Shown: positions 23,264-35,975, counted from the first letter of the stretch. The stretch: 64,000 bases of DNA from Aphrophora alni (GCA_963513935.1 OY740769.1:108789762-108853761); one strand, 5' to 3'. Notes: generated by a model from the letters alone, not told the origin. Program-made: numbers and translations.

Positions 23264-23403
23264 CAATCTGGACTGGAGCCAGAATTATCATGCCAGATAT
23301 GAAGTCTTTCTAGTTCTCCTAGATGTTTAGATGTAAATATTAGGAACCAGTCATCACTGCCCTTCTGCAGCACTTTGCGGTTCCTGCTGCGAAAAACATG
23401 AGC
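23264..23403 (-). CDS. Polycystin-1-like gene, exon 6 (PLAT domain, part 2)
   Basis: This 140-nt exon (46 codons plus TG) starts after GATACAG and ends at a GTTAGT donor. It encodes SDDWFLIFTSKHLGELERLH followed by IWHDNSGSSPD. The IWHDNSG core is the most conserved PLAT signature in polycystin and lipoxygenase-like proteins. It ends in phase 2, and the split codon becomes TGG (Trp) with the first G of exon 7, giving the expected SPDW. The surrounding ORF continues into intron and is not real beyond these borders. Confidence 0.92.
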
Positions 23404-23765
23404 CTGTATCAATTCAAAATTATTAAATTTTACAACAATATAAACTAATAAATAAAATATATTAATTACAGACATTTATTATTTAAAAATAATTAATTGA
23501 AATTCATTTGTTGTTATACTACTAACAATATTTAAATAAGACACTGTAATATTATATTTAACAGAAAGGCCACATTTGAAGGTAGTATAATTAAATTAAT
23601 GAAATAAAAGTTGGTGGATATGTGTGAACAAATCTTATTTACTTAATTCTAAAAAAATTGATGGGCTGTTATACAGTTTCTCTTGCACAAAAAAAGAATA
23701 CAAAACTAATAAAAGAACTTTGAAATATTCTAACTTTACAAATTGTATATATATATTACTTTTAA

Positions 23766-25506
23766 CCCTCTAACTGGTGAATCTGACGCATGTTAATTTG
23801 TCTTAAAAATTCTTCGTTCGTTTAAAAATTAATAAAATATATTATTTGTATACAAAACCTAACTTATAAGATATCATTTTTCTCAGAAAGATGCATAGAA
23901 TTCATCTATGTAATAAAAAAAAATTTTTGAAACGGTTTTGGAGTAAGTATGTTAGATGTCAAAAATGATATTAACTTTTTTTCAGAAAAATCTGTATCAC
24001 CCAAAATCAATAGCTTACTACCTATTTCTAAGATATACACAATTTTTGTTTATTATTTGTGAATGTATTTAGGAAAAAAAAAAAAAAATTTGTTACATTT
24101 TAAAAATGTAAAAAAAATATTTTACTTAAAAACTGAATTTTCTCTTTATTTTTTTCCAAAAAACATTAAAAATAGTAAAATATATTTTATACAGAACTTC
24201 TATATATCATTATGTCCAGAAAGGTGCATAGAATGTAGGTGTGTAGTGAAAAAAAAAGTTAGATGTATCAAATTTGGAGTAACCAAAAAATCTAAGAGTA
24301 ACAGAGCAGAAATTTCACAGAAATGGTGATCAAAAACATACTAATACATTTTTTGCAATTTTTTCAACCATTACTTGAGATTTCTAATATATTTAGGGGG
24401 AAAAAATAATAATATGTTACATTTTCTAAATAAAAACAACGATTTTGACTAAAAAGTGATACTCTGACGGTTGAGGTTAGGTTTGTAACCTCCACAATTT
24501 AGCCTCACTAGTAACAATCTGAAGATAGGCCAAAGACAAAATCATTAGATTTTACTAAGACAATATATACTTTACAAAGAATAACACACATATTCACTTT
24601 TATAATCATATAAAACAGTAAATATAAAAAAATGTGAATATAGGCTAGACTTACAATATTGGCCTAGGGTATCCCAAATATGAACCGTTCAAAAACTAAA
24701 CTATCACTCAAAAACATAAACTTTAGATATAAAAACACATATATTGTAACTTGTATACACAATTTATATACAATTTGTATACACAAACCTTCAAAATAAC
24801 AAATATCTAACCCCAAAACAATATGCGCCAAGCCCAATATTAAAGTTTTTACGTCACACATTTGCTTCGTTTGGGCATCATAACAAAAGCCTTCTAAGTA
24901 AGTATTGCCTATATCAAGCGCTACCAACTTATAGAATGGAATTTCCCCTACAACATACTGTAAAGAAAAATAATGTTAAAAACATAGAGAAATGAATTTC
25001 GTCTTTTCGTAAAGCGCATCGAATGCCAAATGAATTTCGTGTCGTCAGGTTTGTTCTACGTTCAAGTAGGAATATCTCTGGATCTGTTAGACGCAGAATA
25101 ATTTGTAATCTACGGTTAGAAAGAGAAACATGTGATCTATATAACAGTGTTTTAGTTGACTTAAATGACAGAAAAATAGAGTTGTAATCATATCAGGAAA
25201 AATGGAGCCGCGTTATACGAAAAAGCACAGAGTTGAAATTTACGATTTTATGCTACAAAAATACGTGAACTTCACCAATTTTTGGAATATTATTTATAAT
25301 GTTTTGTGGTATTTTTATTTTTTTTTTGCATGATATGCATCTACGGAACATTAGCTTTCCAATGGTATTTTATTTATTGCGATGGGACAATTTTAAGTGG
25401 GCGTAACGTTGAATGGCAAAATAAGTGTTTTTTAGTTGGTGAAGTGAGCCATGAATAATGAAGCGACCACTTTTAGGCAAAAAGTGGTCGATCACCAGTT
25501 GGAGGG
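23766..25506 (+). mobile_element. piggyBac-like nonautonomous element, copy 1
   Basis: This 1741-bp element is flanked by TTAA on both sides (23762-23765, 25507-25510). The ends are CCCTCTAACTGGTGA and its inverted partner TCACCAGTTGGAGGG. TTAA duplication with CCC...GGG ends is the piggyBac hallmark. The interior is AT-rich, homologous to copies 2-4 (shared ACCTAACTTATAAGATATCA at about 23858), and contains only fragmentary frames. No transposase core is seen. Confidence 0.87.
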
Positions 25507-25599
25507 TTAAAGAATCAATCAAGACGATTCTTTATATTTTCTAGCAGCTCGTAAGGACATTGACAAGAGAAATAGGTTGGTAACTGCTTTATAAGATAA

Positions 25600-26100
25600 T
25601 AAGATTTGTGAGGTGTTGTAATTATATTACATTTTATGAATTTGTTATTTTAAAAGTTTATGTCTCTTTCGTTAAGAATTAAAAAAAGAAGTTAATAATT
25701 ATTTAAGTAAAATGCTCAGCTTATGGGCGCCAGGAAACTTTCGTTTACCAATTTTGAAAACTAAAATTTTAAAATTAAATTATAAACTCTCGAGGTCTAA
25801 AGTTCTTTTTAAGAAGTACTTGGCATAGGCGATTAAAGAAAGATTCTAAGTCTTTTACTGCTGAAATTGTACATAAGTATTTATTAATCATAAAACATAC
25901 TACATTTATCATCAGCAAAATCATATGTTATAAGTAATATCTATTATCTAAATTTAATGAAAAAATCTTTATTATACTTTTCTTTTCAAATTTTGAATCA
26001 ACTAGAACTTTACACTGTCAGTACTGAAGGGAAGTTCCAAGTAAGGATTAGCAATAAGGGAAGCACCATCAAGGTGGCATACCAAGCAAAACTCAACTTC
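25600..26100 (-). repeat. Diverged LTR fragment related to A/B
   Basis: On the minus strand it has the same ordered blocks as the A LTR: AAAAAGAACTTTAGACC, then CCAATTT/GGTAAACGAAAG-type sequence, then CCTGGCGCCCATAAG (at 25728 on the plus strand). The remainder is too diverged to delimit, and no target duplication was found. Confidence 0.6.
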
Positions 26101-26199
26101 TTGGAAATGAACATAGCTTGACGGACAAAAGCTTATAATTTTATGATTAAAAGAAAATCTTAAGGAGAATTAAAGAGCTTCTGAAAATGCGGCCTTTGA

Positions 26200-29100
26200 C
26201 CCTTAAAACGGCACGCGACCTACAAGTAGGTCACGCACGTGCTCCCAAGTGATTTCACCAACTCTAAAACACGTATTTTGCAATTCACCATTACGCCCAC
26301 TTAGAATTGTCCTATCACAATAAATAAAATACCGTTGGAAAAGTAATGTTCCGTAGATGCATAATCATGCAAAAAAAAAATACCACAAAACGTTATAAAT
26401 AATATTCCAAAAATTGGTGAAGTTCGCATATTTTTGTTGCGTAAAATCGTAAATTTCAAGTCTGCGCCTTTTCGTAAAACGCGACACCATTTTTCCCGAT
26501 ACGATTACAACTCTATTTATCTGTCATTTAAGTCAACTAAAACACTGTTCAATAGATCACATGTTTCTCTTTCTAACCTTAGATTACAAATTTTTCTGCG
26601 TCTAACAGATCCAGAGATATATCTATTTGAACATAGAACAAACTTGACGGCACGAAATTCAATTGGCATTCGGTGCATTTTACGAATAGACGTAATCATT
26701 TCTCTATGTTTTAAAAACTTATTTTTCTTTACAGTATGTTGTAGTAAACAAAGACCAGAGCACTGTGGTGACAATATATACAGATACACTTTCAAAAGTC
26801 CCTTACCACACTTGGGAATAAACAAAATTTCAAAAAACAAAAAAAAAATATTTTGTCAAAAGTAAAATTTTTATTCCTATTAGACCCTTATAGCTATTAC
26901 AACAACAAAGTTGTCATCTTCAGAGGGAATCTTAACAAAGACTAAATTAAAACTATTTACAACTAAAGTGACCAGTTTCTCTACCCCACTCCTCTGGGGC
27001 ATTGACCTATCAACAATAGGGTTGACAGTTCAAACACCTGTACTGTTACCTGGAATGGGGAAGGCCCAATCCTCTAACAAACAAAGATGTTTTAGAATTT
27101 ACAATATAATCATCCCTAAACTAATTATCTTAACATATTAACTAAATAATAATAGTAGATACAAAATTTTTTTTTTTTTTATAATGATACATGAATAAAA
27201 ACTATGGTAATCTATTATCATAACATATTAAACAAAAATACGAATAATACAAGCTATGTTACAAATTCTATTAACATATTAAATCAGAATATTAAAATGA
27301 GATACAAATATTTACTTTTACAAGAATAAAAAAATATATATATATATATATTTAATAATAAAAAAACCATTATGCTGAAAATTCCATAACAACATAAAAA
27401 GGTTAATCTTTAATAATAGATACAAAAATAAATTTTTTACATGAATCATAAGAATTATTTCTTATGATTCATGTAAAAAATTTATTTTTGTATCTATTAT
27501 GGAATTTTCAGCATAGTGGTTTTTTTATTATTAAATAATTTTTTTTTTTTTTATTCTTGTAAAAGTAAATATTTGTATCTCATTTTAATATTCTGATTTA
27601 ATATGTTAATAGAATTTGTAACATAGCTTGTATTATTCGTATTTTTGTTTAATATGTTATGATAATAGATTAGCATAGTTTTTATTCATGTATCATTATA
27701 AAAAAAAAAAAAATTTTGTATCTACTATTATTATTTAGTTAATATGTTAAGATAATTAGTTTAGGGATGATTATATTGTAAATTCTAAAACATCTTTGTT
27801 TGTTAGAGGATTGGGCCTTCCCCATTCCAGGTAACAGTACAGGTGTTTGAACTGTCAACCCTATTGTTGATAGGTCAATGCCCCAGAGGAGTGGGGTAGA
27901 GAAACTGGTCACTTTAGTTGTAAATAGTTTTAATTTAGTCTTTGTTAAGATTCCCTCTGAAGATGACAACTTTGTTGTTGTAATAGCTATAAGGGTCTAA
28001 TAGGAATAAACATTTTACTTTTGACAAATTTTTTTTTTTTTTTTTGTTATTTTGTTTATTCCCAAGTGTGGTAAGGGACTTTTGAAAGTGTATCAGTATG
28101 TTGTAGGGAAAATTTCATTCTATAAGTTGGTACCACTTGATATACCAACTGATATATTCTGTAGGTTCTATTCAGTCCAAAACAACGGCTATATTCCGAG
28201 ATGCAGTGAAATAAATTAGACGCAAAAGGGCATGGCATTTGTGTAATATTTTTATTATTTCTTTTATTTTGAAGGTTTGTGTATACAAGTTACAATATAT
28301 GTGTTTTTATTTCTAAAGTTTATGTTTTTGAGTGAATGTACCGTTTATATATGGATAACCTAAAAGGCAAGTTGTAAGTGTAGCCTATATGCATATTTTC
28401 TTATATTTAGTGTTTTATATGATTATTCAAGTGAATATGTGTGTTATTCTTTGTAAAGTATATTGTCTTAGTAAAATCTAATGGATTTGTGTTAGGCCTA
28501 GCTTTAGAAAGTTACTAACTACGCCTAAATGTCAAGAGTTCAAACCTAACCTCAAGCGTCAGAATATCAATTTTTGGAAAATTGTCATTTTTATATTGAA
28601 AATGTAACAAATTATTATTATTTTTTCCCCCTAAATATATTCACAAATATATTAAAAATCTCAAGTAATGTTTGAAAAAAATCTATTAGTATGTTATTCA
28701 TTAGCATTTTTGTGAAATTTCTGCTCCGTTACTCTTCGATTTTTTGGTATTTGACCAAAAAACTCCAAATGTGATAAATCTAACATTTTTTTTCACTACA
28801 CACCTTCATTCTATGCACCTTTCTGAACATAATGAGATATAGAACTTTTGTATACAATATATATTACTATGTTTGGTAAATTGTTGAAAATAAAATGACC
28901 AATGTCCCGAAATTCATAATTTTTTTTTTTTCATTTTGAAAATGTAACAAATTTTTTTTTCCTAAATATATTCACAAATAATACACAAAAATTGTGTATA
29001 TCTTAGAAATAGGTAGTAAGCTATTGATTTTGGATTATACAGATTTTTCCTGAAAAATGGCAACTTCGTTTTTGACATGTAACATACTTACTCCAAAACC

Positions 29101-29258
29101 GTTTCAAACAATTTTTTTTTATTACATAGATGAATTCTATGCATCTTTCTGAGAAAAATGATATCTTATAAGTTAGGTTTTGTGTAAAAATAATATATTT
29201 TATTAATTTTTAAACAAACGAAGAATTGTCAAGAAAATTAACATTGCCGGCTATAGGG
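26200..29258 (-). mobile_element. piggyBac-like nonautonomous element, copy 2, with nested insertion
   Basis: This is the same family as copy 1 in opposite orientation. The ends are CCCTTAAAACGGCA (26200) and GCCGGCTATAGGG (29258). The flanking tetranucleotide is TTGA on both sides (26196-26199, 29259-29262) rather than TTAA. At 26732-28106 it is split by the palindromic insertion. Without that insertion it is about 1.7 kb, as in the other copies. Confidence 0.82.
26745..28093. mobile_element. Large palindromic insertion of Penelope-like tails
   Basis: Two arms of roughly 650 bp are inverted about a centre near 27456; plus-strand 26911-27141 equals minus-strand 27969-27739. The insertion is bounded by a 13-bp direct repeat CAGTATGTTGTAG (26732-26744 and 28094-28106), which occurs once in other family copies and is therefore a target duplication. 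Each arm carries CTCTGAAGATGACAACTTTG, as in Penelope-like termini. The identical 76-codon frames in the arms are by-products of the palindrome. Confidence 0.72.
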
Positions 29259-30036
29259 TTGAAGTTGTAAGTCTAAGGGTTCAAAGACTAAAAAGGCCAT
29301 GATATGTTCTAAGAATCAACAATGAACAGTCAAGAAGTTGTACATGGAACATTGGAACATAAGGAGGTACAAGTTATGAATGGTGGAAAATAGCATGAGT
29401 AGCAATTGATCAGCTGAAGTTGTGTGTTACCCATGCTAAGACTAGAAAAGGTGTACAGCAGTGGTAGATCATGACACGGGCATGTATATGCTATTGTTAT
29501 GTTATTCTAATCAAGAAGATAACTGAATCATATAATTTTTTATTATTATTGGTTTCAGAATAGGAATCACTGCTACCTCATATCAAGCATTATGAATTAA
29601 TCATTTTTTTTAGAAATTGTGGATGTACAATTAAAGGAGAGACAGTTTACCGTAAGAGGGGATGTAACAGAATATACCAACATCTAGACCAGGAATAAAA
29701 TGTCAGTCTGATGACAGAACTAACTCCAGTTTTAACATAGTGGAAGGGAACAATATATTTGCCTAAAGTTGTCTCAATACACTTTACAGCACTTTTGCCT
29801 ATATTTAACTATCATTTTAAGTGAATGAAGTGAAGTGTACATTTCAAATCATATAAATTGATTCCATCACACAAGAAGTTGTTTAAACAATTACACAAAA
29901 AATAAATACAAATTATAATAAACAATACAAAGTTAAATGTGTTCTTAATTATAATAAAGATAATTATTATAAAATGAACTTTAATAACAATTTCTAAGAC
30001 AAAATGAAATTAAACATTTTAAAAATGTGTAAGTAC

Positions 30037-30177
30037 CCGACTACGTGAAAGTTTTCCTATAATCTCAAAGCCAACATTGGCTGTTGTACCAGCAAACATT
30101 CTAGCTCCTGTGAAAACAGTCAAAAGATAACCCCACTTTTCTCCTGGGTAATTGTCTTCAAGAACAATCAAAATTTT
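30037..30177 (-). CDS. Polycystin-1-like gene, exon 5 (PLAT domain, part 1)
   Basis: This 141-nt exon (47 codons, phase 0-0) starts after TTTTATTGCAG. Its product reads YLLTVFTGARMFAGTTANVG, the highly characteristic first strands of a PLAT/LH2 domain as found just after TM1 in polycystin-1 family proteins. The PLAT domain is cytoplasmic in that family and binds lipids and partner proteins. The proposed donor is GTACTT, weaker than those of the neighbouring exons, but it is the site that keeps the frame into exon 6. The 7 kb intron upstream contains a broken piggyBac transposase, a mariner MITE and hairpin MITEs. Confidence 0.9.
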
Positions 30178-30549
30178 CTGCAATAAAATTAAAAGTTCAT
30201 ATTCAGTATTCTAACGGATAATGCAAAATTCATATTATATAATTTTATAGTTATATTATTAAATTAAACATAATATAAGAGTTATTAAATTTTCATATTC
30301 ATAGTATATTGTGAAATAAATTCAACAAATATGTTTTTTAATTAGATTTTGATACAATAATGTCATTTCTCTCTCCAAAAATCAGATTTAAAATTTATTG
30401 GTCAACAAGGGAAAATAAATTTAAAAAGCACACATTTCAAATGTCTATAACCTTACTGATGGAAAAGTGATCCATTACAATTGTTCAGTACTTATGCTTC
30501 ATTTTTCAGTTTACATAAATTTTCTCTTTCTACTATAACACGCCACTTC

Positions 30550-31110
30550 GGAATAGTCCATTCCCTAATTCAAGGGGTGTTTTGCCTTGAATATCAAGTC
30601 CAAGGTATAATGACATCATTTGCAATGTTTCTGATTGGTGGACGGAAATCACGTGATCATGGACGCGAAGCGTTACCTACCCTCGTGGTCCCTAGTTAGT
30701 ATGTCTTCCACAACTCCGTGCGTACAGTTCACGTGCTCACGTTACGCTAATTAAACTTAACTTCGCATCAGTCGACGTATAATTCGCTATAGTTAGTTTT
30801 TTGCTACAACTCCGTGCGTACACTTCGTGCCCACTTCACGCCTTTGTGCTATTCAATAAATGTGTCAAGTGATCTGTGTGTTTAAGAGTAACATTTACCA
30901 TTACCTGTAGCATCACAAGTGAGACCCAGTGCACTGAGGACGCCGTTCACCAGGAAGACGCTTGGACATCTCTTCAGACAAGGTAACGGACAATTTATGT
31001 TACTCAAATCTTTATCACACAGATTGCCTATTATATGTTAATTCTTTGTAATACATAATTCTCTTTTTTAATCTGACAAAATTCACACTACAACATTTGG
31101 TCCTCCGGAA
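30550..31110 (+). repeat. Possible BEL/Pao-type LTR end and leader
   Basis: A relatively GC-rich stretch has two copies of ACAACTCCGTGCGTACA (30710 and 30806), an AATAAA at about 30855 and a terminus ACTACAACA followed by TTTGGTCCTCCGG (31096-31108). A TTTGGTCC-type sequence just after an LTR end is typical of BEL/Pao elements. The left end and any coding part are missing, so the call is tentative. Confidence 0.35.
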
Positions 31111-31330
31111 TAATAATACCTCTCAAAAATCACGCAACAACAATCATTTTCAATTGGCTGTTAACATAAAAAATATGTTGATTAAAATTTGTTTATTAAA
31201 ATTTGATTTAAAAACAGTAAAGAAACTTTTCTCTATTATCTGGGGACTTGTTATTTTATAAGAGGTGAAGAGGTGCTTTTCATGGAGTGGCATCAAAAAA
31301 CTAATGGAACTTTGAGATAATCAAATTTTA

Positions 31331-32362
31331 ACCCTTAGTATGCGTATGATGGGATTTCACGTAACCCTCAACTTGACTGGTAACGCGTATGACGGGATAT
31401 CTCGATTCAACACAATTTGACTTCTGCAGGTATTTTTAATTCGTTTAAAATCCAATAGAGTGCAGGAAAATGTCCTATTGGTATAACGTGACACTCCCAC
31501 TACGGTATATGTTTTCGATCACCTGTCATTGGACTTTATTTGGTTGTTATAGCAACCAGGCGCCATTTTGTGTTCTGCCCCAGCACGTATAACGTGATTT
31601 CTCGTCTCAGTAAGCTACGACAGTCAGTTGTAAAATGTTTTGTCAGCCTTATCACTGCTATAGCTGTTCATTGTTGATTTGTTTAGGCCGTATTATTTAT
31701 ATTTTAGGTTATAGTATACATTTTTTTTTGTGTAAAATAAGCTAGTTATAAAAATAGCAAACCTTGACGACCTTGGATTTGATCAATTTATCGATGAAAT
31801 AATGAATGCATCTTTTTCAACTACACAATACATTTTGAAATATAGACAGTTTCTATGGACACAGTATTATCGTCAAATATTGTTTGTGTGTTTATATGTA
31901 TATGTAGTCTATATCAGTAATTTTTTTGATGTCCTGAATGTAGGTAATTATTATGAGCAGTAGAAAGATATTTTTGATACGCTATGTTGATTTTTCTCAA
32001 AATATTTTATTAGTAAAATTTATTTGTTTGATGAAATTCAGGTTATTTTGAATTAAATAGTAGGCCTACTTTTATAAAAAATTAATTAATATGATTGGTT
32101 TGTAAATATAAAAAATAAATAAATAATCTGTTTCATAGGGCAGTCAAAAATGTGAAATTAAGTATTTTTTCTTGTTTTAATCTGTAAAAAAAAAAAATTT
32201 AATAATTTTTAAGCTAATCTACATTTTTTTTTTTTTTTTTTACCAAATATATCTGTAAGAACCCAAAATCAAATAGAACTTTAAACAATAAAAAAAAAAA
32301 AATTTCCCCCTAATAGCACGTTATGAGTAAATAGCCTAAATTTATATTCAGCGTGCTAAGGG
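31331..32362 (+). mobile_element. Second piggyBac-like TTAA element
   Basis: This 1032-bp element is flanked by TTAA (31327-31330 and 32363-32366), with ends CCCTTAGTATGCGTATG and its inverted partner GCGTGCTAAGGG. Subterminal repeats GCGTATGA(T/C)GGGAT occur twice at the left. The interior resembles none of copies 1-4, so it is a distinct family. No coding frame is recognised. Confidence 0.82.
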
Positions 32363-32871
32363 TTAAGAATAAAATGCCTTTTTAATTTTTCATAGTATTT
32401 TTAAAGTTATAACTTGATAATTGTTAACATTTTAGTAACTAGCCACTAGGATTGTTTATACAGTATAACTACATTAATGTAATTATAAAAAATTACCTTA
32501 TATTTTCCGCCTAACAATCATTTTTTTTAATTACAGATAACCAGTTTCGGCAATCTATCATCAGATCTGTATTCATGTAAAATTCTTAAGAAACACAATC
32601 AAGAGAACCAAATTAAAATTTCTTCACTGTAAAAAGTTAATATTGCGTAAAATATATTTTTACTTGTCATGAAATTTAATTTTAACTTTTAGGAACACAC
32701 CTCAAAACAATTTTTGTTAATTAACTTGACAACTATCACTGGGGGGGGGGGGAATGTACAGACCAAAAGAAATTTAAAAACTAAGAATGAATTTGTTTGT
32801 TCTGTAGGATTAATAATTTTGGAGATTAAGAATAATTTGAATGTTATAAAATGAAGTATTTGGTATAAATG

Positions 32872-34463
32872 TTAAGTAAAATTTATGATAGCAAATTTTT
32901 CATTTTTTTCTGGTTCATCTGTTTTTCCCTCCCAATTGAAAATTGTAGACTCTGACAAGTAATGGTGACCCGTAGTCTTCACAGGTTCAATTATATCTTT
33001 TTGAAATCCCATAAAAAAAGGTTGAAGGCTACTTTTTCTTTGAAAGTAGTGATGGAAAGGTTTTGTTTTTGTGGTTGTGGGTACCAACAGTATCCCTATA
33101 AGCTAGCCATGAGTTCACACTTGCTGTCCGTAAGACCACTCTCTTCAACTAACTTGTGAAACCACATCATAAGTTTTGCTATAGGATGAGATCTGGTCAG
33201 ATATGTCTATCTTCATTTTTGACTTATTAAAATTTTAAAATATTTTATTTATTTTATGCTTTTTTTTGCCAGTGTCAACAAAATGAACTGTACGCTTCGT
33301 AGAGATCAGCCTTACCTCTCCATTGTCAATCCAAATTGTAAATATAATATTCGAATTTTCTAGACAGTTCATTTCACCTTTTCTTAACTTGAAATGAGGA
33401 ATAAATGGAAAAATAATAAATGAATAATGGAATAAATGAAGAAAGCCTTTTCTTTTTTTCATGGTAGTACAAACAAGATGAGTGTTGTGTGACAAGAGTA
33501 TGTTTCCCAACTGGACAGACGTGTAAAACTTAAGAACGTAGAAAACATGATAATGTACAAAAACTTTATTCAAATAGTTGTCCATCTAATTCATCACAAC
33601 AGATGTTGTCAATGAGAAGCCATCCATCATTCCCGTTCTTATCCTCATATAAACTTTTAGATCATAAGTATAGCAGTCATATCAGAGATTTTAAAAATCT
33701 AAATACCATAATTATGGGCTTTGTTGGGAAAGTATTACATAAAAATAAGGGTTCCTCTAAATAGAATCATGCTTTCATCTATTACGACTCTATCACCAAT
33801 TGTACGTGTTTTGTACAATTGAAACAAATCATTTAGCTGATCTATGAGAGATGAGATCTTGGTAAGGTGGCCTTTACATTACATATTTACTTCACTGACT
33901 AAATTATTGTTATATATAATTTTATTTGACCAGTAATCATTGATTCTTGCCATTTGACCAAATCCTACCCACAAAAGAATCTGACAAAATTTTGTATTTC
34001 CTCCAGGTTTGTAGGCCACCACTTGCAAAGTCTACTACTACAATTCAATTCCAAACTGAAACCACTGAGCACCATTACGATAGGTTTCATTTACCATAAG
34101 ATTTAAGATATTATCTATCAAATATTTTTAGTATCAATCAATAGGTTCTGCAGTCCACATTAATACAATTTAGTATCACCAGAAAAAAGTAAATATTTAT
34201 TGTTTACTTTGAAAAAACTGCTATTCTTGTTCCAGTATCACTTCGTCTTTTTTGTCTAAGCTTCTTTCACTCTCCATTTCCTCACTATATTTTACATTTT
34301 CATTGAAAGAACTTTTATCATTTTCATTTTCTGATACAGATTCATCACTGGGGGGAGCAAAGTTCAGGTTATCATCCATATTGTCCACTTCACTATCAAC
34401 GTTATTTCCTCATTTGTTATCATCATCATCATCAACGTTTAATCGACCTGGTTCAATGCTCAT
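32872..34463 (-). pseudogene. piggyBac transposase pseudogene
   Basis: On the minus strand an ATG at 34463 opens an acidic N-terminus (MSIEPGRLNVDDDDDNK, then a stop, then PPSDESVSENENDKS), as in piggyBac transposases. The best match is at 33235-33585: LKFYTSVQLGNILLSHNTHL, corresponding to the DNFYTS-x-L-...-L-L-x-x-x-T motif, followed by KKRKGF and LRKGEMNCLEN, then a segment like DVxxLSTxHT (EVRLISTKRT). Stops and frameshifts interrupt it throughout. It lies between exons 4 and 5 of the host gene. No TTAA termini were found for it. Confidence 0.7.
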
Positions 34464-34707
34464 ATAAACATGCAATTCATAACAAATTTTACTTTCATTT
34501 AAATAAGACATGACTTAAAATAACATACTCAAATAAAAATATTGTAATGAAGGCTACACGATTACTAGTGTCACACAAGCAATGTAGTTAGCAACTGGCT
34601 GTTATTTAGCAGGGAATAGCTGTAATGTTATTCCAGCGAGATATAACATTAGCCAGGAAACATCTGCTTTAGAATAATTGGCGGGAAAGAGTAGGAGGCT
34701 TCTTATA

Positions 34708-35181
34708 CAAGGTGCGGCAAAAAAACTGATCTATTTTCTGCGGCGCACCGTTCAGCGACATGACGTCTGAGGGTGGTGGGGATAGGCTTGTAGGAAAGCC
34801 TACACGACGCCATTGTCAGTAGTCATGGAGCAGTGGTCGCCTGAACAATGCGCGTTTGTTATCGAGGCGTATTTTAAAAGTGGCGATTCAATCATTGCTA
34901 CTCAGCGGCAGTTCCATGCGTTCTTTCAATTAGGTCAACATAGAGAAGTTCCGTCGCGTAGGACAATTATGCGGTGGGTTACTAACTTTAGAACGAGTTC
35001 TGCGTTGAAAAAGAAGCCGACATGCCGTCCAAGGTCAACTCGCACGCTAGAGAACATCGATTAATGTACATGACAATGGCGTCATGTAGGCTTTCCAAAC
35101 AAGCCTACCCCCACCACCCTCAGACGTCCTGTCGCTGAACAGTGCGCCGCAGAAAATAGATTTTTTTTTTGCCGCACCTTG
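34708..35181 (+). mobile_element. mariner-type deletion derivative with long inverted repeats
   Basis: This 474-bp element is flanked by TA. The ends are CAAGGTGCGGCAAAAAAA and its inverse, and the inverted similarity extends about 110 bp (through GACGTCTGAGGGTGGTGG and GACGCCATTGTCA). The remainder is the small ORF below. It is an internal deletion derivative of a mariner-like element. Confidence 0.92.
34825..35064 (+). CDS. HTH-only protein of a mariner derivative (DUF4817-like)
   Basis: This 79-codon frame begins at ATG 34825, MEQWSPEQCAFVIEAYFKSG, and continues with IATQRQFHAFF and SRRTIMRWVTNFRTSSA. It is the N-terminal helix-turn-helix domain (DUF4817 type) found in front of mariner-like DDE transposases. 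It ends at TAA before any catalytic residue; the DDE domain is deleted. If expressed it could bind transposon ends but not cut. The upstream in-frame TTG is less likely as a start. Confidence 0.75.
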   Translation: MEQWSPEQCAFVIEAYFKSGDSIIATQRQFHAFFQLGQHREVPSRRTIMRWVTNFRTSSALKKKPTCRPRSTRTLENID

Positions 35182-35476
35182 TATAACTTGTTACTAATAC
35201 AAGCAAACAAAATTTCTCCTTACTAGACTGACAGTCCTAGAGATGTTATTTTGGCATTTTTCAAACAAATATTATGATTAAAAAAGAACATGCCAAATCG
35301 ATCGGTCCAAAATTATCCCCACCTATATTGTAATTTGTTTTTTAAAATTGTCTTTTAGAATCCCAATATGGATTGTTATGTACAATAGGGCATGGTTTAT
35401 GTTAAAAAATGCTGTACCAACTTACTGTTAGATAAATAAGCAGATGTTTAAGATATATTAGATGTTCAAGAAGAAT

Positions 35477-35830
35477 AATAAATCAAATTTAAAAAAAAAT
35501 TAACAAACCATGGTTTTAAAATGAACTAAAAAGTATAAAATAATTTTTCATGACCTTTCTACAATTTTGAGGGAGAAAAAGGTGGGGTGCAGGCTATCTA
35601 TGAGAGTTAAGGAGAAGTAAATAAATTAAATTACTGTGAATCTCAGTTCCGAGATTATTTACTGGCTGCGCCCCATGTTTTTCTCTCCAAGTATTTCAAA
35701 TATATCCATAGCCACTAATAATCCTCCCTCAAAATTGTAGAAGGGTCATGAAAAATTATTTTATACTTTTTAGTTCATTTTAAAAGCGTGGTATGTTAAA
35801 AAAAAATTTTTATTTGATTTATTATTTTCT
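35477..35830. mobile_element. Hairpin MITE
   Basis: Left arm ATTTTTCATGACCTTTCTAC (35548) is inverted at about 35743, and outer AATAATAAATCAAATTT matches inverted TTTGATTTATTATT (35812-35825). Arms are about 100 bp and the loop contains AGGTGGGGTGCAG paired with CTGCGCCCCATG. A half copy of one arm recurs at 36512-36605. Confidence 0.72.
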
Positions 35831-35975
35831 GATTTTTAGTCTTATGTCCGGGTGAAAGATTTCCATCGGTATTGTATATATTGATGAGACTCTGACAGTC
35901 ATTAGCTAGGCTAGTGGTATGCGCTTCAGGAGTCTCGTAAATTCTTTTTTTCAGAATGGCGGCGTACATCGTTAA

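Noticed and set aside
26911..27969. Two identical 76-codon ORFs on opposite strands
   Set aside because: They are the same sequence in the two arms of the palindrome and show no protein family resemblance.
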